Of a stretch of DNA of 64,000 nt, positions 39,978-49,150 are shown piece after piece. The DNA lies in contig CAZKNR010000328.1 of NCBI GenBank assembly GCA_964553925.1, positions 9,053 to 73,052 on the forward strand, in the 5' to 3' direction. Within the stretch, counting starts at the first letter, position 1, and each line of letters starts with the position of its first letter. The notes beneath the pieces were generated by a model. The model made no database searches, was not told where the DNA came from, and saw only the letters and a program-made list of their open reading frames with translations. The DNA is from DAISKN01 sp964553925. Its GTDB lineage: Bacteria > Acidobacteriota > Vicinamibacteria > Marinacidobacterales > SMYC01. The translations under genes were made by a program, and so were the position numbers.

Positions 39978-42536
39978 TTATGGCTGCAGGATCAGCTTGG
40001 ACTCGAGGGCGCCCTCGATCGAGGCGCGCTCGAACGGGATCGCGTGGCTTCGTCCTTCGAGCCAGCCGGGGTTCTGGTCGAAGTAGTGCGGGCTCAACGG
40101 ATGGCCCGAGGCGCCGGTGGGGACGATGGAGCGCGAGAGGTCGGGGTTGGAGAGATCCGCGAGGAAGCGAAACGAGGTGCCGAGGGGTGTTTCGAATGGC
40201 TCCCGCAGCGAGACCACCGCGTTGGCGACGGTATAGGTCGACCCGCCGAACGGGACCGGTCCGCGGCTGAAGAGCTGCCACAGGAGGGGTTCCTCCGCTC
40301 CCATCGGATGCTCGAAGCGGATCTCGTGCAGCCTCCGCCAATCCCATGCGTTCATGTCGTCCCCTTGACGGACCGAGAGGAGCTCGACTGCTGCTTCGAG
40401 GCTCTCGAGGAAGATTCGCTCGCGGGTCTCGACGTCGGGAGTCCCTCGGTCGTCCCAGTAGGGCGATGCCTCGTCGTCGACGACCGCGTAGAGCCCGCCC
40501 GAATGGCCCAGCTCGAGGAAGTCGAGATACGACGGGAAGAGCTCGTCGCCGATCTCGTCTTTGAACGTGTTCTCGATGAGTCTCCGGTAGAGGGCTTGAT
40601 AAATGGCCGGCGCAGGACCGTCCGTCATCTGCCCGTTCCAGCCGCGAAGCTTCTCGATGGCCTCGACGCCCTTGCCCTCCTTTGGCTTGAGACTGACGGC
40701 GATGCGCAGAACCGCCTCCGTCGACGCGTCGTACCGATCCCCTTGGATGCGCGCGAAGTCGTCGAGCGTCGACTTGGGAGTCGTCCGGAGCAAATCCCGG
40801 ATTCGATCGGCTCGATAGGGGGCGAGGGTGTCGGCTCCGAGAGGGTAGGGTGTTTCGGGCGGAAGCATCGAGTGATTGGCGCTCACGAGGATCCCGTCCT
40901 CGGGATTGAAGATCATAGGCTTGAGCTCGTGCGGGATGCTTCCCTGCCACTCGTACGCGTCCGTGGCCCCGTCGACCGGGAGCGTTCCGTCGTGGGCGGT
41001 GCGCACCGGAATCTCCCCCGCGGGGAAGAACCCGATGTTCCCCTCGACGTCGGCGTAGAGAAACGCGAGCGGCGGGCTCGCCCAGGTTCGGAGCGAAGAC
41101 GTGAACTCCTCCCACGATCCGGCGCGATTCAGCAAAAGGAGTGCCTGGAAGTGGTCACCCGACCAGAGGGCGTCCCACCTCTGCGCGAGAAGAAGGCCTG
41201 CCTTGGTCTCTCCCACGATGACTCCGTGACGGGAGACCCGAACCTCTTCCGTTGCGGCGCTTCCGTCCTTCACCGGGATCGTCTCGACGACGACCTCGAG
41301 ATCGCGGAAGCCTTCGGGTGCCGCGTACTGGCGTGGATTGCCGGGGTTCGGAGTCTCGAGGTACAGATCCTGGACGTCGGCAAGCAGAGCGGTGATCCCC
41401 CAGGCGATGCGCCGGTTCTGTCCGATCAAGATCATCGGCATTCCGGGAAGACTCGCGCCCGAAACGTCGTAACCTCCGCCGGACAAATGGATCTGGTACC
41501 ACGTGGAGGGAATCGTCAGGCCGAGATGAGGATCCGAGGCGAGAAGTGGACGCCCGGTGGCCGACTTTTCGCCTCCGACCACCCATGCATTGCTCGCTCC
41601 CGGAAAGGCGCCGAGGAGCTCGGGGCTCGTCCCCTCGAGATCCGCGATGCGGGCTTTGGCCCCGCCGAGATTCGAGATCGGGAGGGCCACGGGCGGAGGG
41701 ACGAGCCCGGTGAGGCGGTACGCGTCTTCGAGTCCGGCGACCGCGGCCAGATTTCCGCGGAGCATTTCCACCCGGCCGTTATAGGAGAGGAGGTACGACA
41801 TCCACTTTCCGATCGTAAGGCTGTCCGCGGCCTCCCATGGGGAGGGCGTGAGCCTGAGAAGCCGGAGCTCGGGAGGCATCCGATCGGCGTGAGCGGTGAG
41901 ATACGCGTTCACTCCGGAGGCATAGGCCTCGAGCACTTCGCGGGCTTCGGGTGCCATTCTCTCGAGCTCCATCCGCGCGGCGGACAGAAGGCCCATGCGC
42001 CGGGCCGCGCGATCGCTCGCAAGTGCCGAAGCGCCTAAGATCTCCGCCAGCTTTCCTGCGCCCAGCCGGCGCGAGAGCTCCATCTGAAAGAAACGATCCT
42101 GAGCGTGGGTGTAGCCCATCGCGCGCGCGAGATCTCTTATGTCTGCGCCGAACAAGTGGGGAACCCCGCTCTTGTCGCGAAGGACCTCGACCTCTGTCGT
42201 AAGCCCCTGGAGTTTCGACGTGCCCTCGACTTGAGGAAGCGAGCCGCGGAGCTGATAGAACACGAAACCGCCGGCTCCGCCGGCTACGATCACCAAAAGC
42301 AGCACGGCGAGAAACAAGAGCTTGAGCCAACTCCTCCCCGAACCTGAAGACTTGCGCACGCGGCGGGCCGACGGTGGACCGCCCGACCCGCTCCGCATCG
42401 CTGGTCTCGCCGGTCTCGGAGGAAGCGCGTTCGCGCCGGACCCTCCCGGGCGCTTCGGCGCCTTGGACGGAGAGCGCGGCGGAGGAGGGAGAGTCTTTGG
42501 ACCACCCGGTCGTCGCGGCAGTTTCTTGTCAGCCAT
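39978..42536 (-). CDS. Penicillin acylase family protein, membrane-anchored
   Basis: 852 aa. N-terminal 65 residues are Pro/Lys/Arg-rich and cytoplasmic, followed by one helix (WLKLLFLAVLLLVIVAGGAGGFVFY), so the enzyme faces the periplasm. Ntn-hydrolase family: VEVLRDKSGVPHLFGADIRDLARAMGYTHAQDRFFQME at the start of the alpha chain, and the autoprocessing nucleophile Ser in PGASNAWVVGG (about residue 314) that would become the N terminus of the beta chain. The DPHLGL motif follows. Members cleave penicillins or acyl-homoserine lactones; the substrate here is unknown. Its 3' end abuts the dispersed repeats. Confidence 0.92.
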   Translation of the reverse strand: MADKKLPRRPGGPKTLPPPPRSPSKAPKRPGGSGANALPPRPARPAMRSGSGGPPSARRVRKSSGSGRSWLKLLFLAVLLLVIVAGGAGGFVFYQLRGSLPQVEGTSKLQGLTTEVEVLRDKSGVPHLFGADIRDLARAMGYTHAQDRFFQMELSRRLGAGKLAEILGASALASDRAARRMGLLSAARMELERMAPEAREVLEAYASGVNAYLTAHADRMPPELRLLRLTPSPWEAADSLTIGKWMSYLLSYNGRVEMLRGNLAAVAGLEDAYRLTGLVPPPVALPISNLGGAKARIADLEGTSPELLGAFPGASNAWVVGGEKSATGRPLLASDPHLGLTIPSTWYQIHLSGGGYDVSGASLPGMPMILIGQNRRIAWGITALLADVQDLYLETPNPGNPRQYAAPEGFRDLEVVVETIPVKDGSAATEEVRVSRHGVIVGETKAGLLLAQRWDALWSGDHFQALLLLNRAGSWEEFTSSLRTWASPPLAFLYADVEGNIGFFPAGEIPVRTAHDGTLPVDGATDAYEWQGSIPHELKPMIFNPEDGILVSANHSMLPPETPYPLGADTLAPYRADRIRDLLRTTPKSTLDDFARIQGDRYDASTEAVLRIAVSLKPKEGKGVEAIEKLRGWNGQMTDGPAPAIYQALYRRLIENTFKDEIGDELFPSYLDFLELGHSGGLYAVVDDEASPYWDDRGTPDVETRERIFLESLEAAVELLSVRQGDDMNAWDWRRLHEIRFEHPMGAEEPLLWQLFSRGPVPFGGSTYTVANAVVSLREPFETPLGTSFRFLADLSNPDLSRSIVPTGASGHPLSPHYFDQNPGWLEGRSHAIPFERASIEGALESKLILQP

Positions 42537-42615
42537 CCTTAATGCTCACTCGCTCTTCGCTCGTTCGCTCCCCTCGCTCCTCGCTCGGGGAGGATGGGGC
42601 CCTCCGGGCCCCCTG

Positions 42616-43104
42616 CTATTCGCGCCGCAGGTAGCGGCCGGAGCGGCCACCTTTCTTTTCCATGACCCGGATGTTCTCGATGACCATCGTCTTATCGGCC
42701 GCTTTCACCATGTCATAAACGGTAAGGGCGCAGACCGAGACCGCGGTCAGCGCTTCCATCTCGACTCCCGTCGGACCCCGGGATCGAACCCTGGCTTCGA
42801 TATCGAATCCGCTCTCAGACTCCGAGAGCGCGACGTCGATATGGTCGAGGGCGAGCGGGTGGCAGAGAGGGACGAGGTCCGAGGTTCGCTTCGCCGCGAG
42901 AATGCCCGCGAGCCGCGCGGTCTCGACGACGTTGCCCTTCTTCGAGCGTCCCTCGCGCACGAGCTTCATTGCTTCTTTCGAGATCCGGATGCTGCCGCGG
43001 GCGATGGCCTCGCGATGGGACGGGGGCTTCTCCGAAACGTCCACCATGCGGGCGGACCCGTCTCTCCCGACGTGGCTCAGGCGGGGTTTTTCGCGGCGAG
43101 CCAT
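42616..43104 (-). CDS. moaC: Cyclic pyranopterin monophosphate synthase MoaC
   Basis: 162 aa. Second step of molybdenum cofactor synthesis. Conserved features are ARMVDVSEKPPSHREAIARG, AKRTSDLVPLCHPL, GVEMEALTAVSVCALTVYDMVKA and the Lys-rich tail (EKKGGRSG). Start ATG 43104 overlaps the end of moeA by 28 bp. It supplies cofactor for molybdenum enzymes such as the hydroxylase at 19667. Confidence 0.96.
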   Translation of the reverse strand: MARREKPRLSHVGRDGSARMVDVSEKPPSHREAIARGSIRISKEAMKLVREGRSKKGNVVETARLAGILAAKRTSDLVPLCHPLALDHIDVALSESESGFDIEARVRSRGPTGVEMEALTAVSVCALTVYDMVKAADKTMVIENIRVMEKKGGRSGRYLRRE

Positions 43105-44324
43105 CGATCCTCTTTGTGAAGAAAGCTGTCGAGCGGATATACCGATACCGGGTCCCCGGACTCGAGGTGATCCTGGTCCTCGGGAACGATCAGAAGCGCG
43201 TTCGCTTTCGAGAACGCGACGATGTCCGCCGACCCCTTCGTCGGGATCGGCTCCGCCACGAGCTCTCCGTCATCGCCCGCCCGCAGCCAACCGGGAAGGT
43301 AGGCGCGGCGCGGCCCGCGGTTCGAGAGGCTGTCGAGGAGCCGCGCTTGCAGAACCTCGCGCACGGGGTTTGCCGCGCCCTCGAGGCGAGCGAGCGCCGT
43401 GCGCACGAAGAGCTCGAACGTGACCATTGTGGAAACCGGATTGCCTGGGAGTCCGAAGACTAGCTTACCATCATCTCCCACCCCGAAAACCAAAGGCTTC
43501 CCTGGCTTGAGGGCGACGGCGTCGACGAGGATCTCGACGCCGAGCTCCGAGAGAACCTTCTCCACCAGGTCGTAGCGCCCCATCGAGACGCCGCCGGAGA
43601 GGAGCAGCACGTCGGTCTCGAGGCCTCGCCCGATGAACCCGCGGAGCGACGCCTCGGAGTCTTCGGCACAACCGAGGTAACAGGCGTCGATGCCGGCCGA
43701 CCGGCACTGCGCCACGAGGGAAAAGCCGTTGCTGTTTCTTATCTGTCCTGGCCCGGGCGTCTTCGAGGGATGAACGAGCTCGTCGCCGGTCGCGGCGACC
43801 GAGACCGTCGGGCGTCTTCCGACCAGAAGCCGAGTCTTTCCCACGGTGGCCGCGACGGCGACCGCCGCGGCATCGAGCCTGGTCCCGCTCCTCAGAACCA
43901 CCTCGCCTCGCCGGACCTCAGCGCCCTGGGGCGCGACGTTTTGGCCCGGGGTGACGCTTGAAAGGAGTACGACGCCGTCCGGACCTTCGCGCGACTCCTC
44001 CACCATCTGCACCGCATCCGCACCCTCGGGAACGGGAGCGCCGGTCATGATCGAGGCGGTCTCGCCGGGACCGATCCGAAAGTCGGGCATCGTGCCCGCG
44101 GGTACGCTCCCCACGAGCTTCAGCCGCGCGGGAACGGACGCGGTGTCTCTGGCGCGCACCGCGAAACCGTCGACGGCCGATCGCCGAAAGGGCGGGAGAT
44201 CCGTGTCGGCGGTGGCGTCTTCGCGGAGAATCCGGCCGGGAGCGTCGGTGAAATCGATCTCCTCCGCCGGAAGCGGCCGAGCGCGGGAGAGCACGATCTC
44301 GAGAGCGCGGTCGACGGCGATCAT
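43077..44324 (-). CDS. moeA: Molybdopterin molybdenumtransferase MoeA
   Basis: 415 aa. Inserts molybdenum into adenylated molybdopterin. Visible motifs: PPFRRSAVDGFAVRA, ASIMTGAPVPEGADAVQMVE, VSVAATGDELV, LLLSGGVSMGRYDLV, KPGKPLVFG and FGLPGNPVST. The start overlaps the lpxD stop (ATGA) and the 3' end overlaps moaC, so lpxD-moeA-moaC form one transcript. Confidence 0.96.
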   Translation of the reverse strand: MIAVDRALEIVLSRARPLPAEEIDFTDAPGRILREDATADTDLPPFRRSAVDGFAVRARDTASVPARLKLVGSVPAGTMPDFRIGPGETASIMTGAPVPEGADAVQMVEESREGPDGVVLLSSVTPGQNVAPQGAEVRRGEVVLRSGTRLDAAAVAVAATVGKTRLLVGRRPTVSVAATGDELVHPSKTPGPGQIRNSNGFSLVAQCRSAGIDACYLGCAEDSEASLRGFIGRGLETDVLLLSGGVSMGRYDLVEKVLSELGVEILVDAVALKPGKPLVFGVGDDGKLVFGLPGNPVSTMVTFELFVRTALARLEGAANPVREVLQARLLDSLSNRGPRRAYLPGWLRAGDDGELVAEPIPTKGSADIVAFSKANALLIVPEDQDHLESGDPVSVYPLDSFLHKEDRWLAAKNPA

Positions 44325-45397
44325 GGCTCCTTGCTCTTCCCCGGTAAGGACAAGAAGCCGCCCGAGATCTCACGGAGCTCGCGCACTTCCTCCTCGAGAC
44401 GCCGCAGTCTTTCCTTCAAGCGATCGAGCCCACGAAGCTCGGCCACGTTCTTGAGGACCTCCCGGTGGGGCCTCGCGGGATAACCCGAAAGCGTCGCTCC
44501 TCCGGCAACGTCTCCGATGACTCCGGCCTGTGCGATGAGCACCGCTTCGTCGCCGACCGTGAGGTGATCGACGAGACCGACCTGTCCTCCCATGAGGACC
44601 CGCTTTCCGATGACGGTGCTCCCGGAGATTCCGACCTGCGCCGCCATCGCCGAGTCCTCTCCCACCTCCACGTTGTGCGCGATGTGCACCAGGTTGTCGA
44701 TCTTCACGCCCCGCCGGATGAGCGTTCGGCCGAGGGTGCCTCGATCGATCGCCGCGTTGGCGCCGATCTCGACGTCGTCCTCGACGACGACGATGCCGAC
44801 GTGGCGGATCTTCACGAACTTGCCGTCCCGTCGCGCGAAGCCAAAGCCGTCCGCCCCCAGGACCGCGCCCGCGTGGATCACGACTCTACTCCCGATCCGG
44901 CAGCCTTCGCGGATTACCACGTTGGGCCAAAGCAGGGAATCTTCCCCGACCGACGCTCCGGCACCGACGAAGACACCCGGATGGAGGACGGTCCTCGCCC
45001 CGACCTCGGCTCCCTCTCCGATGCAGGCGAACGGATACACCGTGACCTCCGCCGCGATTCGCGCCGTGGGAGCCACGAAGGCCCTCTCGCTGATTCCCGG
45101 TGAGTGTGCCGGGCGCGGATGAAAGAGATCCACGAGGGCCGCGAGAGCGAGGAACGGATCGGGGTGGACGATCTGCGGGACCGTGACGTCGGCCAGCCGC
45201 TCGCGGGTCACGAGGGCTCCCGCTTTCGTCGACGAGAGCTCGCGGCGGTAGCGCGGGTCGGCGTAGAAGCTCAAATCGGCGGGACCCGCGCCTCTGAGCG
45301 ACTGAATCCCCGAGACGAGAGCGGAACCGTCGCCGACCAGGCTCCCGCCGAGGCGCTCGGCCAGGGCATCGACGCGGAATGCTTTGCTTTCGCTCAA
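44321..45397 (-). CDS. lpxD: UDP-3-O-acylglucosamine N-acyltransferase LpxD
   Basis: 358 aa. Third step of lipid A synthesis. N-terminal uridine-binding domain (about 1-100), then a left-handed beta-helix of hexapeptide repeats (for example TVYPFACIGEGAEVGARTVL, NVVIREGCRIGSRVVI) with catalytic His in VHIAHNVEVG, and a C-terminal helix. Shows that the organism makes lipopolysaccharide. Unusually grouped with moeA and moaC; no other lpx gene is adjacent. Confidence 0.95.
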   Translation of the reverse strand: MSESKAFRVDALAERLGGSLVGDGSALVSGIQSLRGAGPADLSFYADPRYRRELSSTKAGALVTRERLADVTVPQIVHPDPFLALAALVDLFHPRPAHSPGISERAFVAPTARIAAEVTVYPFACIGEGAEVGARTVLHPGVFVGAGASVGEDSLLWPNVVIREGCRIGSRVVIHAGAVLGADGFGFARRDGKFVKIRHVGIVVVEDDVEIGANAAIDRGTLGRTLIRRGVKIDNLVHIAHNVEVGEDSAMAAQVGISGSTVIGKRVLMGGQVGLVDHLTVGDEAVLIAQAGVIGDVAGGATLSGYPARPHREVLKNVAELRGLDRLKERLRRLEEEVRELREISGGFLSLPGKSKEP

Positions 45398-45526
45398 CCT
45401 GAAAGGCTCAACGGCTCAAAGGCCAAAACCTGCAATGGAAGCCAAGGGTTGAGGATATGCCATCTTTCGTTGCCGTTCCAAATGTTTCCGTGGGAGAATA
45501 GGTAAAACCAGGGTGTTCCGCCCCGC

Positions 45527-45544
45527 GGACCGGGTGACCGGTCC
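45527..45544 (+). promoter_or_regulatory. GTGA-loop hairpin upstream of the kinase gene
   Basis: GGACCGG, loop GTGA, CCGGTCC: a perfect 7-bp stem with a GNRA tetraloop, 40 nt before the kinase start. No T run follows, so an operator or an RNA element in the leader is more likely than a terminator. Confidence 0.4.
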
Positions 45545-45584
45545 CGACCGGTTTGATAGACTGAGAACACCACGGATTTTACCC

Positions 45585-47921
45585 ATGTCTGAGACTCCAA
45601 TAAAGACGCTCGGCAAGTACCAGGTCCTGGAAGAGATCGGAAAAGGAGCCATGGGCGTCGTCTACCTGGGCTTCGATCCCAGCCTCGAGCGCAAGGTCGC
45701 GCTCAAGGTGATGGCGAGCGCCATCGTCTCGGACAGCGAGCTCAAAGGGCGGTTCGAGAAAGAAGCCAAATCCGTCGCCAAGCTGCAGCATCCGAACATC
45801 GTCGCCGTGTACGACCTCGGCTACGATGCCGAAGGGGCGCCGTACATCGCGATGGAGTACCTGAAGGGAAGCGGGGACCTGGAGCACCGGATTCGCCGCG
45901 ATCCGCTGACGTTCCGGGAGAAGCTGGACGTCGTGGCGCAGACCTGCCGCGGGCTCGCGCACGCCCACAAGAACGGGATCGTCCATCGCGACATCAAGCC
46001 CGCGAACATCTTCATCACCGACACCGGTGAGGCGAAGATCATGGACTTCGGCGTCGCCCATTGGGCGGCTTCGTCGCATACCCAGACGGGCGCGGTCCTC
46101 GGGACCGCCGACTACATGTCGCCGGAGCAGATTCGGGGACAGAAGGTCGATGGCCGGTCCGATATCTTCAGCGCCGGCGTCATCCTCTATCGCCTCCTGA
46201 CCAACAAGAAGCCGTTCGCCGGGGAGAACATCCAGGCGGTCTTCTTCAAGGTCCTGAACCAGGAGCCGCCCGAGCTCATGCTTCCCGACGGAAACTCGAT
46301 GCCGGAGCTCCAGGCCATCGTCGACAAGGCGCTCTCCAAAAACGTCGACGAGCGCTATGCCGGCGCCGACGATCTCGCGGACGACATCCGCGACCTCGTG
46401 ACCCTGTACCGGGACGTCCTCAACGAGGATACGGTTTTCGAGACCCTGTTCGACCCCGCGACGACGGGAGGCCCGGGCGAGGAGACCGGGTCGGATGGCA
46501 GCGGGCGAAAGAGGACCTCGAGCACCGGCCGAGTTCTGGGCGGGACGAGTCAGAGTGGCGGGTCCCGAACTCATCGTCCCGGGACCGCTTACCCCACCAC
46601 GTCGACGGGGAAGACGGCCACCGGGCGCACGGCTCCCGGGCGCACCGTGGCCGGACGTACGGTCGCCGGTTCGCCCACTCGCATGTTGCCGCGGGCCCAG
46701 ACGGGTGTCGCGCAAGCGGGCTCCGTGGGTATTCCGTACGAGGAGCCGAGCTCCGCGTGGAAGTACGTGGTGGCGGTCGCGCTCTTTCTTGGAATCGGTG
46801 GGGGAATCTACTGGTTCACTCAGTTGAGGAATTCTCCGGACGTGGCCGCGACCACGACCACGACCATCACAACGCCACAGCCTCCGACGATCGAAGAACG
46901 TCTGGCAACGGTGAGACGGGCTATCGACGGCGGGCTCCTGGCCGCGGCCGGAAACGACGTCGAGCAGATCCTCCTCACCGATCCCGGCAACGCCGAGGCT
47001 CTGGCGCTCAAAGCGAAGATCGAGGAGGCGCAGCAGAAAGCACAAACTACTCAAGTGGTGCAGAACCCGCCGCCGACCGCACCGGGAAACGCGGGGCCGT
47101 CGCGAAGCGAGCGGGCGTCGAAGCTCGCGGTCGATGCTTCCATGGCGATGGGCCGGGGAAGCTTCGACGAGGCCGAAGCGTCCATTCGCGAGGGCCGGCA
47201 GCTCGACCCCGCGAACCCGGCCTGGCAGCAGCTTTCTCAGCAGATCGGAGAGGCTCGGCAGAACACGGCGCGGGCGGCAGAGCTCCGCGCGCGGCAGGCG
47301 GTCATCGACGGATACGTGTCCCAGGCGGGGGAGCACATGAAGAACCGCAACTACGAGGCCGCCATGACCGAGTACGACAAGGCGCTGCAGCACGATCCCA
47401 ACAACGTGCAGCTCGTCACCCTTCGCAACAGCACCCAGGTCGCTATCGATCAGCAAAAAGCGGCGGCCGCGGCCTCCGTGAGCGCGATCCGGATCGAAGA
47501 GGGCAGGACAGAGTACGTGCCTCCCCCGGGAGGACCCGAGGGTCCGAAGGGTTTCGAGTCCGGGGGGGTCCAGGTGCAGCAGGCGACGAAGGCGCCGGAT
47601 AATCCCGGAGAGCTCATCGTCCAGATCCGGCCGGAGACGGTCCAGCTCGGCGATCCGTATGACCTCGTGGTTCGCATCCACAACCAGGGAAATAAGCCAC
47701 TCGGGGTGAAGTCGGTCGAGCTCATCTCGACGTTCGGCTCGAGAACCACGGGGAAGGGGCAGGCTTTGACTCCGCTGGTACAGCGGGTCAACCCGCGCGA
47801 TACCAGCGTCATCTTTCAGACCCGGGGCACCTGGAGCGAGGAACAAAAGCAGGGAACCATCGAGGCCGTCGTCACCCTCATCGGGGACGCCAAGCTGAGG
47901 AAGACCATCCGATGGCAATGA
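45585..47921 (+). CDS. Membrane-anchored Ser/Thr protein kinase with TPR-like repeats
   Basis: 778 aa. PknB-type kinase domain (about 10-275): glycine loop IGKGAMGVVYLG, Lys in VALKVM, catalytic HRDIKPANI, DFG, and GTADYMSPEQI. A Gly/Thr/Arg-rich repeat linker (TGKTATGRTAPGRT) precedes one membrane helix (WKYVVAVALFLGIGGGIYWF, about 390-410). Outside are a Thr-rich stretch, TPR-like helices (ANPAWQQLSQQIGEA, YEAAMTEYDKALQHDPNN) and a C-terminal beta domain. It probably senses an envelope signal. ATG 45585 fits the family N terminus. The next gene overlaps by 10 bp. Confidence 0.93.
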   Translation: MSETPIKTLGKYQVLEEIGKGAMGVVYLGFDPSLERKVALKVMASAIVSDSELKGRFEKEAKSVAKLQHPNIVAVYDLGYDAEGAPYIAMEYLKGSGDLEHRIRRDPLTFREKLDVVAQTCRGLAHAHKNGIVHRDIKPANIFITDTGEAKIMDFGVAHWAASSHTQTGAVLGTADYMSPEQIRGQKVDGRSDIFSAGVILYRLLTNKKPFAGENIQAVFFKVLNQEPPELMLPDGNSMPELQAIVDKALSKNVDERYAGADDLADDIRDLVTLYRDVLNEDTVFETLFDPATTGGPGEETGSDGSGRKRTSSTGRVLGGTSQSGGSRTHRPGTAYPTTSTGKTATGRTAPGRTVAGRTVAGSPTRMLPRAQTGVAQAGSVGIPYEEPSSAWKYVVAVALFLGIGGGIYWFTQLRNSPDVAATTTTTITTPQPPTIEERLATVRRAIDGGLLAAAGNDVEQILLTDPGNAEALALKAKIEEAQQKAQTTQVVQNPPPTAPGNAGPSRSERASKLAVDASMAMGRGSFDEAEASIREGRQLDPANPAWQQLSQQIGEARQNTARAAELRARQAVIDGYVSQAGEHMKNRNYEAAMTEYDKALQHDPNNVQLVTLRNSTQVAIDQQKAAAAASVSAIRIEEGRTEYVPPPGGPEGPKGFESGGVQVQQATKAPDNPGELIVQIRPETVQLGDPYDLVVRIHNQGNKPLGVKSVELISTFGSRTTGKGQALTPLVQRVNPRDTSVIFQTRGTWSEEQKQGTIEAVVTLIGDAKLRKTIRWQ

Positions 47922-48427
47922 CACGAATCGTCGCGGCCGCGGGTCTTCTGGTCACACTCTCCGCCCTTTGCTCCTTGGCTCTTGCGGAGGAGCCGGCGAT
48001 CGACCATCAGCCCGTCGAGTGCTCGTCGCCGGACAAGAATACCCGGGTCTGCGCCTACGTCCTCGACGACGGCGAGGTCAAGCGGGTCCGGGCCTACTTC
48101 CGCGCGGAGAAGCAGGAGGCCTTCTACTGGAGCGACATGGCGTTTGATGGAATCCAGTTCTGCGCGACCCTCCCGGTGGCGAAGAGTAACGTCGTTACTC
48201 TCGAGTACTACGTCTGGGCGGTGGACGACGAGTTTCAGTCCGTCCGCACCCGGAGCTATCCCGTTTCGCTCTCGCCCACCGCGCCCTGCGCCTTCCCCGT
48301 CATCGACGAGGAGCCCGAGAGGATCGGGAAACTGGTCGTCAACGCCACGTCCGAGAAGCAGGGACCGGCGATCGAGGAGTTCGAAGAGCGCGGAATCATC
48401 CGGTTCGTTCCCCTCGGGAAGAAGTAA
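47912..48427 (+). CDS. Secreted protein sharing a domain with the PKD protein at 54161
   Basis: 171 aa. Signal peptide TRIVAAAGLLVTLSALCSLALA. The mature part has Cys residues and the pattern VKRVRAYFRAEKQEAFYWSDM ... YYVWAVDDEFQSVRT, which matches IVRSRLYFRCSLYPDYYFVDL ... HYYVEALGRDFNSVRT in the PKD protein. I do not recognise the domain; it is probably an Ig-like beta fold. Overlaps the kinase stop, so it may be its partner or target in the envelope. Confidence 0.75.
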   Translation: MAMTRIVAAAGLLVTLSALCSLALAEEPAIDHQPVECSSPDKNTRVCAYVLDDGEVKRVRAYFRAEKQEAFYWSDMAFDGIQFCATLPVAKSNVVTLEYYVWAVDDEFQSVRTRSYPVSLSPTAPCAFPVIDEEPERIGKLVVNATSEKQGPAIEEFEERGIIRFVPLGKK

Positions 48428-48440
48428 AGCCGCGCGAGCC

Positions 48441-49118
48441 GTGCCCGAGAGAGGCATCACCGTCCTCATTCCGGCGAAGAACGAGGCGGCGACCATCGCT
48501 GAAGTGGTTCGAGGCGCGCGCCTCCATGCGGACGACGTCCTGGTGATGGACGGGAGGTCTTACGACGACACCCAAGCTCGAGCCAAAGCGGCCGGAGCGC
48601 GGGTGCTCGAGGACCCAGGCCGAGGCAAGGGTCGCGCCATCCGCGCCGCCATTCCCCACCTTCACTCTGAGGTGACGGTCCTCATGGACGCCGACGGCTC
48701 CCACGATCCGGCCGACATCCCGAGACTCGTCGCTCCGCTTTTCGAAAGCGGAGCGGATCACGTTTCCGGCTCGCGGCTCCTCGGCGGGTCGAGCGAGCTC
48801 CACGGCGGGTTCGACGAGTGGGCCCGGCTCGCGGGAAGCTCGTTCATCACCGCCTGCATCAACAAACGGTACGGAGTGCGCCTCTCGGACAGTCAGAACG
48901 GCTTTCGCGCCATCAAGACCGAGGTGCTGCGAAGCCTGGCTCTCCGCTCGCGCCACACCACGATCGAGCAGGAGATGATCGTGAGGACGCTTCGCCGTGG
49001 CTTGAGAATGGCAGAAGTGCCGACGCACGAGTATCCACGCCGGGCGGGAACCTCTCATATCTCCGTCTGGCGCGACGGCCCGAGCTACGTCCTCTCGCTC
49101 CTCGAGCTGATGCTGTAG
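48441..49118 (+). CDS. Family 2 glycosyltransferase (dolichyl-phosphate mannose synthase-like)
   Basis: 225 aa. GT-A fold: ITVLIPAKNEAATIAEVV, VMDGRSYDDTQARAKAAGARV, metal-binding DADGSHDPADIP, GSRLLGG, SDSQNGFRAIK and EQEMIVRTLRRGLRMAEVPTHEYPR. No C-terminal membrane helices. Such enzymes transfer a sugar from a nucleotide donor to polyprenyl phosphate, which a membrane glycosyltransferase like that at 52282 could then use. GTG 48441 is the likely start. Confidence 0.9.
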   Translation: MPERGITVLIPAKNEAATIAEVVRGARLHADDVLVMDGRSYDDTQARAKAAGARVLEDPGRGKGRAIRAAIPHLHSEVTVLMDADGSHDPADIPRLVAPLFESGADHVSGSRLLGGSSELHGGFDEWARLAGSSFITACINKRYGVRLSDSQNGFRAIKTEVLRSLALRSRHTTIEQEMIVRTLRRGLRMAEVPTHEYPRRAGTSHISVWRDGPSYVLSLLELML

Positions 49119-49150
49119 CGGCCGCGGGGGTATACTGTCAACGATCGCCT

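Noticed and set aside
45579..47924. Long minus-strand open frame opposite the Ser/Thr kinase
   Set aside because: Antisense shadow; the plus frame carries all kinase motifs.
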